The position numbers and the translations under genes are program-made. DNA of 64,000 nucleotides. Origin: Tipula vernalis. Its lineage: Eukaryota; Arthropoda; Insecta; Diptera; Tipulidae. The DNA lies in the NCBI GenBank assembly GCA_958295665.1, contig OY282559.1, positions 265,894,057 to 265,958,056 of the forward strand, written 5' to 3'. Positions 32,077 to 43,700 of this stretch are shown here, in pieces; positions within the stretch are counted from its first letter, which is position 1; each line of letters starts with the position of its first letter. Below the pieces are notes generated by a model. It was given only the letters and a program-made list of their open reading frames with translations, did no database searches and was not told the origin of the DNA.

Positions 32077-35000
32077 TCAGCCTTTGTCACTGTTGTCATC
32101 TATAGGTAATGGAATCAGCTTAACTATTGGTCGTTTAAGCTGGCCGTTTGCAGTACGTACTGTGGCAACGCGGATTAAACCATCCTTGCCATGATGTAAT
32201 TGTTGAATTCGTCCGGTTAGCCAATGTAATTGAGGAACGTTCTCTTCTTGAATTAGTACCAGCTGGTCTAATGCTAAATTTTTCGTTTTGGTTTTCCATT
32301 TGTTTCGTTGGTTTAGAGTAGTAAGGTAATCTCGGTGCCATGCCTTCCAAAAGCCTTGAGTTCTATTCTGAATATTTTGCCATTTTGAGAGGCGCGATGT
32401 GTTGATGTGACTTAAATCGGGTTCCGGAATTGCCTTCATTGATTCTCCAATCAAAAAATGAGCTGGTGTGAGCACGTCGTATGATGATGCATCTTCGGAG
32501 AGGCTACATAAAGGCCTTGAATTTAAAACTGCTTCTATCTGGGCCAATAGCGTAGTCATTTCTACAAATGTAAGATGTGAATTTCCAATGACTCGTTTAA
32601 GATGATGCTTGACAGATTTTATGTTGGCCTCCCACAAACCACCAAAGTGAGGAGCATGTGCTGGATTGAAAACAAAATTGATTCTCTGTGGGGTAAGAAA
32701 ATTACATATTAGTTTAAAATTGCCTTCGTTTTTAAAAAGTTCGTATAGTTCATTTAGTTCACTGCGACTGCCAACGAAATTGCTGCCATTGTCTGAGTAG
32801 ATTTGCAAGGGTATACCTCGACGAGATATGAATCGCTTGAGTGCAGCGATAAAGCAATCAGTAGTCATGTCACTCACGAGTTCGATGTGGACTGCCTTTA
32901 CGGACATACATATAAATAAGGCAATGTAACCCTTTGTTACCCTGCACTGACCACGCCCAGATCGTTCCCGTAAATATAATGGCCCGGCATAATCGACTCC
33001 TGTGTGAAGAAACGGGCGTCCTGAGTTAACTCTAACTTTAGGTAAGTTACCCATTAACTGCTCATTGTGTAATCTTTTTTGTTTGAAGCAAATTAGACAT
33101 TTCGCTACATAGTGTCTGACCATATTCCTGCAACCGATAATCCAAAATCGTTGGCGAAGTAGGCTTATTAATAATGCAGGTCCGGCATGAAGATTTTGCT
33201 TATGAAAGTCATCAATTATTAGTTTGCTTAATAAATGGTCCTTTGGGAGTATAACGGGATGCTTAGTGTCGAATGAACACGTAGAATTTTCGATTCGCCC
33301 TCCAACTCTTAATATGCCGGTAGTGTCTAAGAAAGGTGTTAGTGGTAATAATTTGCTACGCTTCGATATACCTTCTTTGGAATTGATTAGTTTTAAGTCG
33401 TTTGTAAATGATTGGGTTTGAGCCCATCTTATGCAAGTTATCTCGGCATGCTTGATTTCATCGACTGTTGGTTGAGGTATATTTCGGTGGTTTTTTTTTC
33501 CTTTTGCATTTCTGTTAGACTTCATCCTGGCATTGATTGTAAATCTATAAATGTAAGCTATAATTCTGTAAATTTTATTAATTGATGAAAAACGGTTAAA
33601 TAACACTGAGACTACATCCAAATTGCAAAGTTCAATGTGACAATTTTTATAACTGTTTCTTTCCTCTAGATCAGTTCGTTCATAATCTTTGGGTGAAGTG
33701 TTGACAGAACTGATTGTATAATTGTTATGAATATTTGTTAAAAAATCGGGACCATTCCACCACAAAAGATTTTTTACCAATTCAGCAGGACTTAAACCAC
33801 GAGATGCCAAATCGGCCGGATTTTGTTTAGACGGAATATGTAACCAATGTTGTCTGGGAATATATTCCAAAATTTCTGAGGTGCGATTGGCTATAAAATT
33901 TTTCCATCTCCTGGGATGATCATCCAGCCAAGCCAGAACAATTGATGAATCGGTGTATGCGTGAATTGATGCAATTTCGATTTCTAAATATTTGGCGATG
34001 TACTTTATTAGACGACATAATAGTAAAGCTGCACACAACTCCAATCGCGGCAAGGACACTTGTTTAATAGGTGCGACCTTTGTTTTTGCGGCTAGTAATC
34101 GGATGTGCACAATTCCATTTTCATCTTTGACTCTTGAATAGATCACTGCTCCATAAGCTAGTTCCGAAGCGTCTGAGAAAGCATGTAGCTGCATGTTATT
34201 TGAGTTGGCGGAGGTCATCAGGTACCGTGGAATTTCAATGGATTCTATTTCCTTTAAGCCATTTTTGATTTTAGTCCATTTGTTTGCAATATTTAGGGGT
34301 AGTTCGTCATCCCAAGTAATTCCTTGTAGCCATAAACTTTGAAACAATATTTTTATAGAGATGGTAAGTGGAGAAAGCCATCCCATTGGATCAAAAATGC
34401 TTGCTGCTAGCGATAATAGTGCTCGCTTGGTGGTTTTTTCAGTAATAGGCAAGTTTACGCGAAAAGAAAATGTATCGTGAATTGGATTCCAGTGACAGCC
34501 GAGAGTTTTGATGGTAGAATTTGTATCCAGCTCCAAAATCGATGATTCACAGTCCTCTGGTGGGATATTCTTTAAAAATTGTTGATCGTTTGACATCCAT
34601 TTCCTAATTTTAAATCCACCTTCAGCTAATAGGGTGGACATGCTATCATAGATATTGGTTGCTTGTTGAGTGTTTTCACAACCTGTAAGCATGTCGTCTA
34701 CATAGAAGTTTTCCAAGAGAATGGAGGTAGCTTGGGGATAAATTGATTGGTAATCCATGGCTAGTTGCTGTAGCGTTCTAACTGCTAGAAAAGCTGCGCT
34801 TGAAGTTCCGTAAGTTACGGTGTTGAGTTGAAAATGCTGCATTTTCTCGTTAGCATTATTTCTCCACACTATTCGTTGAGAATCGCGGTCATCAGGATGG
34901 AGTAACACCTGACGATACATTTTTTCTATATCAGCAGACACTGCCACTGCACTGGTCCTATAACGAAGAAGAATTGCCATTAAATCTTTCTGGATTGTCG

Positions 35001-37602
35001 GTCCTACAAGTAATGTGTCGTTTAGCGAAAAACCAGATGAGCTTTTACAGGATCCGTCAAATACGACTCGGAGTTTAGTGGTGGAGCTGGCTTCCTTCAA
35101 AACGGCGTGATGTGGCAGGTAGAACTGATTTTGAGGTGATGGGACTTTCGTTTCAGCAATCGCGGTCATATGGTTCAGGGATTTGTATTCTTCCATGAAG
35201 TTGACATAATTTTCTCGAAGGTTATCGTTTTTAGCAAATCGTCTCTCCATTGCGAGTTGCCGTTTCATAGCCATGTTAACTGATGCTCCAAGTGCGCTGG
35301 TTTTAATGTCCTCTTTAAAAGGAAGGCGAACAACATATCGTCCATTTTGATCCCGTGTTGTGGTTTGCTTATAATGAGTTTCGCAGTAGTCTTCTTCGGC
35401 CGAGCGTTTGTTGTCTGATTTTAATTCCTCCAGCTCCCAGAACTGTTGAAGAATTTTCAATTCGAACTCGTTGTTTATGATGTTAGTGTGAAATCCTGAT
35501 ATACATGAATTTTGCGGAGGTTGGCTGTATTTACCTCCAATCATCCATCCGAAACAAGTTTGATGTGCAAACAAGCCTGCTTCAATTTTAAGTTGTTCCG
35601 GCTTGATTATTTCGAAGAATATGTCATTACCCAAAATCATGTCTATTTCGCCTGGTGTGTTGAATACTGGATCTGCCAATTGCAAGTCCTTTAATTTAGT
35701 CCAGTGTGTGATGACTATATTGTGTGATGGCAGCTGGGATGTTAATTGCGCTAGAATAAAGGCATTTACAAGAACACATGTATCTTTCTCATATCTTGAA
35801 CGTAGCTTGAGTTCGACAGCTCCTCTTGTAAAACCAGCTTTTTTAGCTCCAAGCCCATTAACAGCAAAGCGAGCATATTTTCGAGGAATCCCAATTCTTT
35901 GCACGCAACTTTCACTGATGAAGGTAGACTGCGACCCAGAGTCGAGTAAGGCTCTAATAGTATGTAGTTTACCAAGGGAATCGGAGATGTTGACTAAAAT
36001 GGTAGACAATAGTGTTTTGTACAGATTTGAGGAATTAGACGAGCTGGCGGAATGTATGATATTTTCACTGTTTCGAGACTGTGGGTGCGAATTGGAATTT
36101 TGCAACAAAGAAATGGTTGAGTTTGAGTTCAGAGAGGAGATGTTGATTGCAGAAGTTTCATCATTAACAGGATTAATTTTATTGTTGATTGAAGATATAC
36201 TGTTATTGTTGATTGAAGAAACACTGGTATTGTTGATTGGAGAAATATTGGTATTGTTGATTGAAGAAACACTGGTATTGTTGATTGGAGAAATATTGGT
36301 ATTGTTGATTGGGAAGTCGTTATTCATGGACGAAAGAGCAGGTTCAATTGGATTTGTGCTGAGTGCAGTGAGAAAGGTCTCTGATGTTTTCGATTCATTT
36401 TTGGTTTCTGTTCCTTTAACGTGAATCAGTGTATGATGCATTTTATGACAAATAAAACATCTTTTACTATTCTGACAAGTTTTAACATCGTGATTCGGCT
36501 GGAGACAATTAATGCACAGCTTGTTGTCTTCTAAAAATTGTCTTCGATCCGGAATTTTTAGTCGTTTAAAACTGAAACAATGATGAAGAAGATGACCCTT
36601 TTTGCACATTGAGCATCCTATGCGATCAACGGTAGCGTTGTGTGATTTGCTTTCTGTATTCTGGCGGAAAGGCGTGTTTGACTTCACTGATGAGCAGGAT
36701 TCCAGAGCGTCACATCTATCTGTCAAGAAATTTAATAATTGGTCAATAATTGGAACGTCGATATCATTTACGTGCTGTGCCCATAACTGCTGAGTCTCCG
36801 CATCTAGTTTCTTCACGATAATGTGGATCAACCAGGGGTCGCGGCTTGTCCATTCCTTTCCTAAAGCTGCTAAACCTCTTAGTACTTCATCGGATGTATC
36901 GCATAACAATCTTAATTGCTTAGGTGAACACTGTCTCATTGCTGGTTGTCCCAGGAACAATTCGATTAAATCTTTTACGATGGACTTTTTCTTGTTGTAC
37001 CTTTTCTGCAATTTTTCCCATGCCTGTTCGTAATTGGCCTCTGTCATTGGCAAATGACGAATTAAATTCGCAGCATCACCTCTCAATAATCCTTTGAGAT
37101 ATTGAAATTTATGAATTCTGGAAAGCGATTCATTTTCATGTACAGCTGTTGTGAATTGATCTGAAAACGACGGCCACTTCGAATAATCTCCACTAAATGA
37201 TTCGATCGAAACACGAGGCAAACGTAGTTCATTGGTTTGGTAGAATGAGCGATCAGCGAAAACAGTTGTACTTCTATCACCCGCTAGAATATTTGGAACA
37301 GGTGTGAGGCTTGGATTTTTTATATTAAAAATACGCTTAAGGGTTGATTTAGTTTCAAAGTATTTCTCTTCAAATTCTTCCGCTTCTGATATTTGGCCAT
37401 CGACAAGAAGTATTTGAGTTTCGATATCATGGAATTCGGTCCATGCTTCGTTTAGTTTTTCTGCACGTGTCTCGAGCTGCTCACGGTTTATGGCTTGACC
37501 ATTTTCTAATTCATTATTGATTTTGTCCACGAATTTTTTTATATTGGTCACCGTTGATTTTATTATGCCGCGCCGTCTTACCAATGTTGCTAAGTCAGCC
37601 AT
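32077..37602 (-). CDS. BEL/Pao gag-pol polyprotein (1841 aa)
   Basis: One uninterrupted frame. Gag (DUF1759-like, FSGDYSKWPSF near residue 140) is followed by zinc knuckles around residues 330-390 (CSMCKKGHLLHHC, CINCLQPNHDVKTC). An Asn/Ser-rich linker with tandem repeats lies at about 430-475. Then come an aspartic protease with L-L-D-S-G-S near 552, reverse transcriptase with FYVDDMLTG near 967, and RNase H with HAFSDASELAYG and AYTDSS. The integrase has an H2C2 finger (HAGPALL ... CLICF) and catalytic D in VDYAGPL (about 1534), D in YSDNGSNF (about 1602) and E in WEANIKS (about 1658). A DUF5641-type end (LIQEENVPQLHWL) closes it. No envelope frame is present. All catalytic motifs are intact, so self-mobilisation is plausible. 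Confidence 0.95.
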   Translation of the reverse strand: MADLATLVRRRGIIKSTVTNIKKFVDKINNELENGQAINREQLETRAEKLNEAWTEFHDIETQILLVDGQISEAEEFEEKYFETKSTLKRIFNIKNPSLTPVPNILAGDRSTTVFADRSFYQTNELRLPRVSIESFSGDYSKWPSFSDQFTTAVHENESLSRIHKFQYLKGLLRGDAANLIRHLPMTEANYEQAWEKLQKRYNKKKSIVKDLIELFLGQPAMRQCSPKQLRLLCDTSDEVLRGLAALGKEWTSRDPWLIHIIVKKLDAETQQLWAQHVNDIDVPIIDQLLNFLTDRCDALESCSSVKSNTPFRQNTESKSHNATVDRIGCSMCKKGHLLHHCFSFKRLKIPDRRQFLEDNKLCINCLQPNHDVKTCQNSKRCFICHKMHHTLIHVKGTETKNESKTSETFLTALSTNPIEPALSSMNNDFPINNTNISPINNTSVSSINNTNISPINNTSVSSINNNSISSINNKINPVNDETSAINISSLNSNSTISLLQNSNSHPQSRNSENIIHSASSSNSSNLYKTLLSTILVNISDSLGKLHTIRALLDSGSQSTFISESCVQRIGIPRKYARFAVNGLGAKKAGFTRGAVELKLRSRYEKDTCVLVNAFILAQLTSQLPSHNIVITHWTKLKDLQLADPVFNTPGEIDMILGNDIFFEIIKPEQLKIEAGLFAHQTCFGWMIGGKYSQPPQNSCISGFHTNIINNEFELKILQQFWELEELKSDNKRSAEEDYCETHYKQTTTRDQNGRYVVRLPFKEDIKTSALGASVNMAMKRQLAMERRFAKNDNLRENYVNFMEEYKSLNHMTAIAETKVPSPQNQFYLPHHAVLKEASSTTKLRVVFDGSCKSSSGFSLNDTLLVGPTIQKDLMAILLRYRTSAVAVSADIEKMYRQVLLHPDDRDSQRIVWRNNANEKMQHFQLNTVTYGTSSAAFLAVRTLQQLAMDYQSIYPQATSILLENFYVDDMLTGCENTQQATNIYDSMSTLLAEGGFKIRKWMSNDQQFLKNIPPEDCESSILELDTNSTIKTLGCHWNPIHDTFSFRVNLPITEKTTKRALLSLAASIFDPMGWLSPLTISIKILFQSLWLQGITWDDELPLNIANKWTKIKNGLKEIESIEIPRYLMTSANSNNMQLHAFSDASELAYGAVIYSRVKDENGIVHIRLLAAKTKVAPIKQVSLPRLELCAALLLCRLIKYIAKYLEIEIASIHAYTDSSIVLAWLDDHPRRWKNFIANRTSEILEYIPRQHWLHIPSKQNPADLASRGLSPAELVKNLLWWNGPDFLTNIHNNYTISSVNTSPKDYERTDLEERNSYKNCHIELCNLDVVSVLFNRFSSINKIYRIIAYIYRFTINARMKSNRNAKGKKNHRNIPQPTVDEIKHAEITCIRWAQTQSFTNDLKLINSKEGISKRSKLLPLTPFLDTTGILRVGGRIENSTCSFDTKHPVILPKDHLLSKLIIDDFHKQNLHAGPALLISLLRQRFWIIGCRNMVRHYVAKCLICFKQKRLHNEQLMGNLPKVRVNSGRPFLHTGVDYAGPLYLRERSGRGQCRVTKGYIALFICMSVKAVHIELVSDMTTDCFIAALKRFISRRGIPLQIYSDNGSNFVGSRSELNELYELFKNEGNFKLICNFLTPQRINFVFNPAHAPHFGGLWEANIKSVKHHLKRVIGNSHLTFVEMTTLLAQIEAVLNSRPLCSLSEDASSYDVLTPAHFLIGESMKAIPEPDLSHINTSRLSKWQNIQNRTQGFWKAWHRDYLTTLNQRNKWKTKTKNLALDQLVLIQEENVPQLHWLTGRIQQLHHGKDGLIRVATVRTANGQLKRPIVKLIPLPIDDNSDKG
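36175..36318 (-). repeat. In-frame minisatellite in BEL gag linker
   Basis: ATTGTTGATTGAAGAAACAC and its variant with GGAGAAATATTGGT alternate (unit about 24 bp, pairs of 48 bp), coding repeated S/P-I-N-N-T blocks. Confidence 0.8.
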
Positions 37603-37850
37603 TTCGGATTATTCGAATACAGTAGAATTTAGTAGTAAAGTGTAAGATGAAAAGCACTTAATTGAATAATTTCACTGAATTTAATAATGCACTGATTGTA
37701 AGAAACAAACACTGATTGTACGCGATATTGCAAAAAACGTTACACGAGGTTCGAGTTTATGTATCCAGTTGATATATGAAGAAAAAATAAACAAAAATAA
37801 AAAAAAATGAATCGACACGTTTTTTTGATGTTAAAACACAAACGTGCGAT

Positions 37851-37868
37851 TCCCGGGTTTCGGCACCA
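37851..37868 (-). promoter_or_regulatory. BEL primer-binding site
   Basis: On the coding strand TGGTGCCGAAACCCGGGA starts 3 nt after the 5' LTR; the TGG start fits pairing with a tRNA 3' CCA end. tRNA identity not determined. Confidence 0.75.
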
Positions 37869-37871
37869 AAA

Positions 37872-38499
37872 TGTTTTGTTGAAGGGCAAACAAGGGGGTA
37901 CTATTATTGAACCAATTTGCACAACACTTTTCAAAGAGAAAAAAAGGAAAAAAGTAAAGTCCTCGGTAATCACTTTCACTTAGAAAAAAAGGGGTATATG
38001 ATTAGCTTACACAAATAAATTTGAATCCACAAATAAAAATATTCTTTATTTAAGATTAAATATATAAATTTATTTTAATATAAGAAAAATTATGAAAATA
38101 ATAGATTTTACCAAAAAAAAAGCTCTTGTCCATTCGGCGGTCTCGATCAGAAAGAAGAAAAATTATTAATTTCTTGATTGTCATGCATAAGAAATTAATT
38201 CAACAAATTGTTTTAAATTAGATAATAATAAACAAGCGCGAAATTCAAATTCATTAAATGATGTGGTGATTAAAAATTAACATCGAATGCATATTTGTAT
38301 AAATTTCAAGGTGGCAATTCCCTGGCGTCGATAATATAGATCGATATGCATTTGACAAGCACAAAAACAGAAACAATAACAATGAAATTTTTGTTTATGC
38401 GGTAAGTGCCAATGCAATTCTTGTTGATTATTAATTAGTAAAATATTTCAATTTATGTTCATTTTCTTTTTAGATATTTCAGCATTCTACGCGTGAACA
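37872..38499 (-). repeat. BEL 5' LTR
   Basis: Second copy of the 628-bp LTR; flanked on the outside by CCCTT. Confidence 0.95.
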
Positions 38500-38559
38500 C
38501 CCTTTGTACTTATGTATTTCTCCCAAAACTAACTGCTTTTGGGTTCATCAAACTATTTA

Positions 38560-38770
38560 GAGTGACCAAAAATGTATTTACGGTTACATTACAACGGACA
38601 TTTTAAACAAAATTAGTACAGCCTTAAAATACTCTACTCTTTGCTCCAGACATTTCATATTGGGGAAAACTGCTAAAATAGATGATATTTTAAACCCTGA
38701 CTGGATTCAATCTCTACATTTGGGTTATAAGAAAAATTCAACAACTACTATATCCAGATGTTAGCGAATA
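38560..38770 (+). pseudogene. THAP zinc-finger C-terminal half (remnant)
   Basis: Plus strand, after a TTTAG acceptor-like site, spells TLCSRHFILGKTAKIDDILN then PDWIQSLHLGYKK. C-S-x-H-F followed by D/N-P-D-W-x-P/Q-S/T-L is the second half of THAP domains (zinc ligands C and H). The first C-x-x-C pair is not visible and a stop occurs soon after, so it is incomplete. THAP modules sit at the N-terminus of P-element and some DDE_Tnp_4 transposase-derived proteins; a DDE_Tnp_4 fragment follows 500 bp downstream on the same strand. Confidence 0.55.
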
Positions 38771-39274
38771 AAGTAAACAGCAATATTAAAGTTAAAGCTT
38801 GAAAATGAGTCTACAAGAGCGAGAAATACAAACGACTCCGAACCGCAACCTACTCCTGAAGCTACAATTTTGGAAGGATAAATTAAACTCCAAATAAGTT
38901 TCTTGACGTATCATTGATGATTTAAAACTAAAAATTAAACACTTGAAGGAGCAAAATAATTCACTGCAAACAACCATTAATTTTAGTGGAAAAATGACAA
39001 AACGCGACGTGTTTTTTTATTTGCCTTTTACGTAACTAGCGCTTTTTAGAACGTCTCAAATAAAACGATTTCCAATTTGTTCCATAAATCGATTATTGCT
39101 ATCCACGCACAGCCAGGAAAACGTCGTTAATAGTCCTAACAGTTTCAAACAATTATTTGGAATTAAACTAATATTTATAATATATGTATATACAATTGCT
39201 TCGAAATCTATTCAAAGAAACCCAATAAGTATTTATTTTTTAAATTTCTAGTAAGTAAACTAACAAATTCATTC

Positions 39275-39660
39275 TTATTGCAGGGAACTAAAGCTGCTTT
39301 TTGTGGATTCCAAACATCATCAAACTATAAAGTACCTCATCTCCATTTCATTCTTATTGGCAGAATCCTATTTATATCGAAAGGTTATGGTCCACGATGT
39401 ACAGGCAAATTTGTTTTTGAGACCTGTGGAATCATGGATTTAATTAGAGAATTAGATGTTATTCTGGCGGATCGAGGATTTTTAATCGAAAGGGATACAG
39501 AAGAAAAACGCTAGATTAATTATGCCAGAGTTCAAACACAGTAAATATCAACTAGAACGGATCACAATAGAAAACAACGGAAAAATTGCAAGCGTCTTGA
39601 GCGCATTATCGGTGTTTTAAGGGAAAAATTCTTGGAAAAAAATAATGGCGGTGTGGCCAA
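39275..39660 (+). pseudogene. DDE_Tnp_4 transposase fragment of a THAP-linked type
   Basis: Reads GTKAAFCGFQTSSNYKVPHL, then LFISKGYGPRCTGKFVFETC and DVILADRGFLIERDTEEKR to a stop, then LERIIGVLREKFLEKN in another frame (39595-39650). The order S-K-x-Y-G-G-R-x-S-D-K ... L-A-D-R-G-F ... E-R-x-I-G-x-L-R is that of THAP-associated Harbinger-like transposases; the second catalytic Asp region is changed (RCTGKF where relatives have R-x-S-D-K-F). Fragmentary and frameshifted. Probably the same original gene as the THAP piece. Confidence 0.6.
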
Positions 39661-40731
39661 CACACAACTTTCTTTTACGAACAAAGAATTTTGAGAAATT
39701 TTATTTTTTTTTTTTTTTAAATTTTTTTTTTAAATTTATTATTTTTTATTTTTATTTTTTATTATTGTTTGGAAACATTTTGTATCATATGTAGTTTTTT
39801 GTAAACCTTATACTTTTTAAGATATTTCCAAAATAATTTTCGAACCAAGGGAGTGGCCACTTCCGGTTAGCCGATTTGGAGTAAAATTCACTGAGACCTC
39901 ACAATTTATCAAAAAAGCTTAAATCTGAAGTTTCAGTGCGATTGGTTAAACCATCTGGGCTATATAGAGGACACAGACTGATAGACTGACAGACAGACGC
40001 GGGACTCAGAGGACCTGAAATCAGATAAATCTCTAAAAATCTTAAGGTCCAAAATTTTTATGATTACTATACTTTATTTTACTTACGTAAAAGAAAGTAA
40101 TAATGAAAACATGTATTTCGATTATATGGTGAAAATATCTTGCGCAGTTTTCAATTTGAATCCCTCAATTTTAGGGGACAATGAATAATAGACAATGGGC
40201 TACATACTCGGTGCTTTACGAAGCAGATAAGCAAGAAGTTTTTGCGAAATTGTGAGAAATGGTATACTTGTATTTTTAGCTAGTAGATTTTTTTCTGACA
40301 TGGTATACTCGAAGTTTTTGTCTTGACTAGCAAGCAAGCAAATAACAAATTTTGCGGATGAATAAAAGTATCCGCAATTATTATTAAATATCTAATTATT
40401 GCGTTCGAAACAATTTTATCTCATATTTTGATGAGATAAAATTGTTAATGAAATGAATAATAATTTTATAATTATAAATTTTCAATTTCGCGTTTTGTAA
40501 TATTTTAGCCATCTCTTTTCAGCCATCTTTTCTGTTTTTGTTAATAAAACAAAAATTTGACAATAATTAATTTTTAAATAAATAATTTATTTATTCACAT
40601 TATTTTTATTATTTTATACCATAATTGGTTAAAAATAAATTACAAAACATTCAATTATTTTTGTTTTGAGGTTCTATTTTTATTCAGCACAATGACATTT
40701 GTGTGCTGAGTTAAAGAAATATTTTGCGTTG
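39661..40731. other. No recognisable gene; poly-T and a dispersed-repeat-like tail
   Basis: Poly-T/A tracts near 39700-39770. The stretch near 39845-40050 with GACTGACAGACAGACGCGGG resembles a dispersed fly repeat type, not identified further. Confidence 0.4.
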
Positions 40732-43700
40732 CTAAAACGGTCGAGTATGGGATTTCACGCAAGCATTTTTGATGTAAGCAGAAAAGGAGCAAACCGAATC
40801 TGCCAAAGGACCTGACAATTTACCCCTTTCAGAACCTGACGAATAACATAATAAATTATCCTTCCCTATCGTCTCGCCTTTTAACACATTATCTCTAATT
40901 TGATTAATATGTCTTTTAATCGTATGTCCAGTTTCTAACTTTACGATGTATGATCGTGGACCTACAATTTTAATAATTTCCGCGTCAACCCACATACTAT
41001 TATTTGGATCGGAATAATCTTTTACCACTACCTTCTGGCCTATTTGATAACTCACGTTCCGTTTACCTTTAAAATTTTTTATTTGTATTTCCTTGGCTTT
41101 TTTAACTATTTCTTTTTGAGCAGGTGGTTTTAATTAATTTAACTTTGTTTTTAATTCCCTTCCTATCATTAATTTTGCTGGAGTTTCCTCTGTTGTACAA
41201 TGTTTTGTGGATCGATAGTCTAATATGTATCGTTGTAACGCAACCTCTACATCTAATGACTTCTCATTTCGTCTATGCTCATCAAACATTGTTTTGAGGG
41301 CTTTTTTTAAATGATCCCACCGAATTTTCAGCTTGTCCATTGCTCACCGGATGTCCCGGAGCTATTAATATGTGTCTAATGCCCTGTACCCTCAAATATT
41401 CTTCCATTTCCAGTGCACAAAACTGGCCTCCATTGTCTGAAACCAGTGTATCCGGAAACCCATATCTTGAAAATAAGTCTCCAAAAACCACCTTAGTATT
41501 GTGAGCCGTCACTTTCGACATCCTTATAATCTCCACCCAGTTGGAGTACGCATCCACCACAATTAAAAAATTATTTGATAAAAATGGCCCTACGAAATCC
41601 ACATGTGAATCCATGCCTTCTCAGGTTGTTCCCACGGTATTAATCTGAACTTGTTAGGATTTGATTGTGTGCTTATACATGATCTATAATTTTTTTATTT
41701 TCATTGCAATATCATCATCAATTTTTGGCCACCATATATACGAATGGACCATCGATTTGGTTTTTACTATACCAAAATGCGATTTATGAATCTCACTCAG
41801 TAAATCCTTTCTTAATTTTACTGGAATAACTACTCTGTATCCTCGCAACAAAATTTCTTGCTCCACCGATAACTCATCTTTTATTCGAATATACGGTATA
41901 AATTCCTTATCTACCAAATTTTTAAAATCATTAAATTTAACGGCATCCAACACTTTTGATAGAATGGGATCCTTTCTAGTTTCAGATTTAACTAATCTAA
42001 AGTCAATCGAAATTTCCTCTCCTCTATCGATAAAATTTATGTAATTCACCATTCCTTCTCTTTCATCTTCCCTATCCTTATCAGTAACACCTTCCAATGG
42101 AATCTAGAGAAAATATCTGCCCGATTTTCGCCACTCTTTACTTATTGGATCGTATACTTAAAACCACTTAAAAAGTATGCCCATCGTTGCAGACGGCTTG
42201 CAGCCATCTGTGGCAGACTTTTGTTTTCACCAAACAGCGTCAACAACGGCTTATGGTCTGTCTTCAATATGAACTCATTTCCAATCAGATATGAATACAG
42301 CTTCTTCACAGCCCAATAAATCGCCAAGGCCTCTTTATCCATAACACTATAGTTTAGCTCGGCACTTGTCAACGTTCTTGAAATAAATGTAACTGGCCTT
42401 TCATTGCCATCCGGAAAGCTGTGTGATAATACTGCGAAGCATCACACGACATTGTAATTGGAAGTGAAAGATCAAAATATGCCAATGTAACGTCTGCAAC
42501 AATCATTTTTTTTACCTTATCAAACGAAATCATGCAATCCTTTGACCATTCAAATGACACCGATTTCCTGAGCAATTCATACATCGGGTTCATAATGATA
42601 GACAAGTTCTTCATAAATCTACCATAATAATTAACCAAGCCGCAAAATGAACGAACCTCTGTAACATTTGTTGGTGGTTTTGCTTTTAGAACCGCCTCAA
42701 TTCGCTCGTTCGTTTTGGTTAGTCCATGTTCATTTACGATAAATCCCAAATAATTCAAACTATCTTTAAAAAACTCACATTTACTTTAGTTAAGTCTCAA
42801 CCCCGCCTTATTTAACTTTTGAAAAACTTTTCTTAAATTTTCTAAATGTTCTTTTCCGTCAGAACCAGTAACAGCGATATCGTCAATGAATACTGTCACA
42901 CCTGAAATGCCTTGTAGTAACCTTTCAATAATATTCTGAAAAATCCCACTTGCTGGCTTAATACCGTATGGCATCCTATTCATTTGAAACACCCCCTTAT
43001 GTGGGCTCCATGTGACGAGTTTTTTACTCTCTTCATCTAACTCTAACTGATTGTATGCAGAGTTTGCCACTTCGTCAATACGTGGAAGCGAATGTTTGAA
43101 ATCCTTAATATATTTATAGACAGTCGTTCTATAATCTCCACATATTCTTAAACGCCCATCTGCTTTGACGGTACTTGACGTGGCTTACAAAAAATTGATT
43201 TTGCGCCCTCTTCTGATTCTAAGTGTACTTTTTCCAGTGCATATTTACCCAAACCTTTTTCAAGCAAACCACTATATTCCACTAAAAGCGATTCTAACTT
43301 GACATTTGGTCGCACTAAACATAGGCTTTGCAAATTGTCTAAACCTTTTACAGTTGATATATCTATATCGAATAGTTTCAAAAAATGTCTACCCACAACT
43401 GCTGGAACATCATCTCTTATCACTGCAAATGTAACCTTCTTTTTCATATTATTAAATCCAACTATTATATCCATACAGCCCAAAACATTTAAATGTTGAC
43501 CATTAACTGACTGAAGAATCGTATTGTCCTTGTGATACTGTACATTTGAAAAATACTGATTATACGCATCCTCTGATATGATCGCAATTTTTGCACCAGT
43601 GTCCAGCAACATCGAAATATCTCTATCATTTATCACAATCTTTACCATGTAAGGCTCATCCGAAATTTCCAAATCGTTATCGCTCACACCGTACAAAGTT

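Larger units (their letters stand above)
31167..38499 (-). mobile_element. Complete BEL/Pao LTR retrotransposon
   Basis: 7.3 kb, transcribed on the minus strand. Two 628-bp LTRs (31167-31794 and 37872-38499) begin TG and end CA and look identical by eye. CCCTT flanks both sides (31162-31166, 38500-38504) as a 5-bp target duplication. A tRNA primer site follows the 5' LTR and a single long gag-pol frame fills the interior. All signs indicate a recent, possibly competent insertion. Confidence 0.95.

Noticed and set aside
35603..36424. 273-codon open frame on the plus strand
   Set aside because: Exactly antisense to the BEL Gag linker minisatellite; Leu/Ile-rich translation is the complement of the repeat.
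40160..40730. Second LTR of the Gypsy element
   Set aside because: No match to the 44655-44960 LTR was found here, so not annotated.
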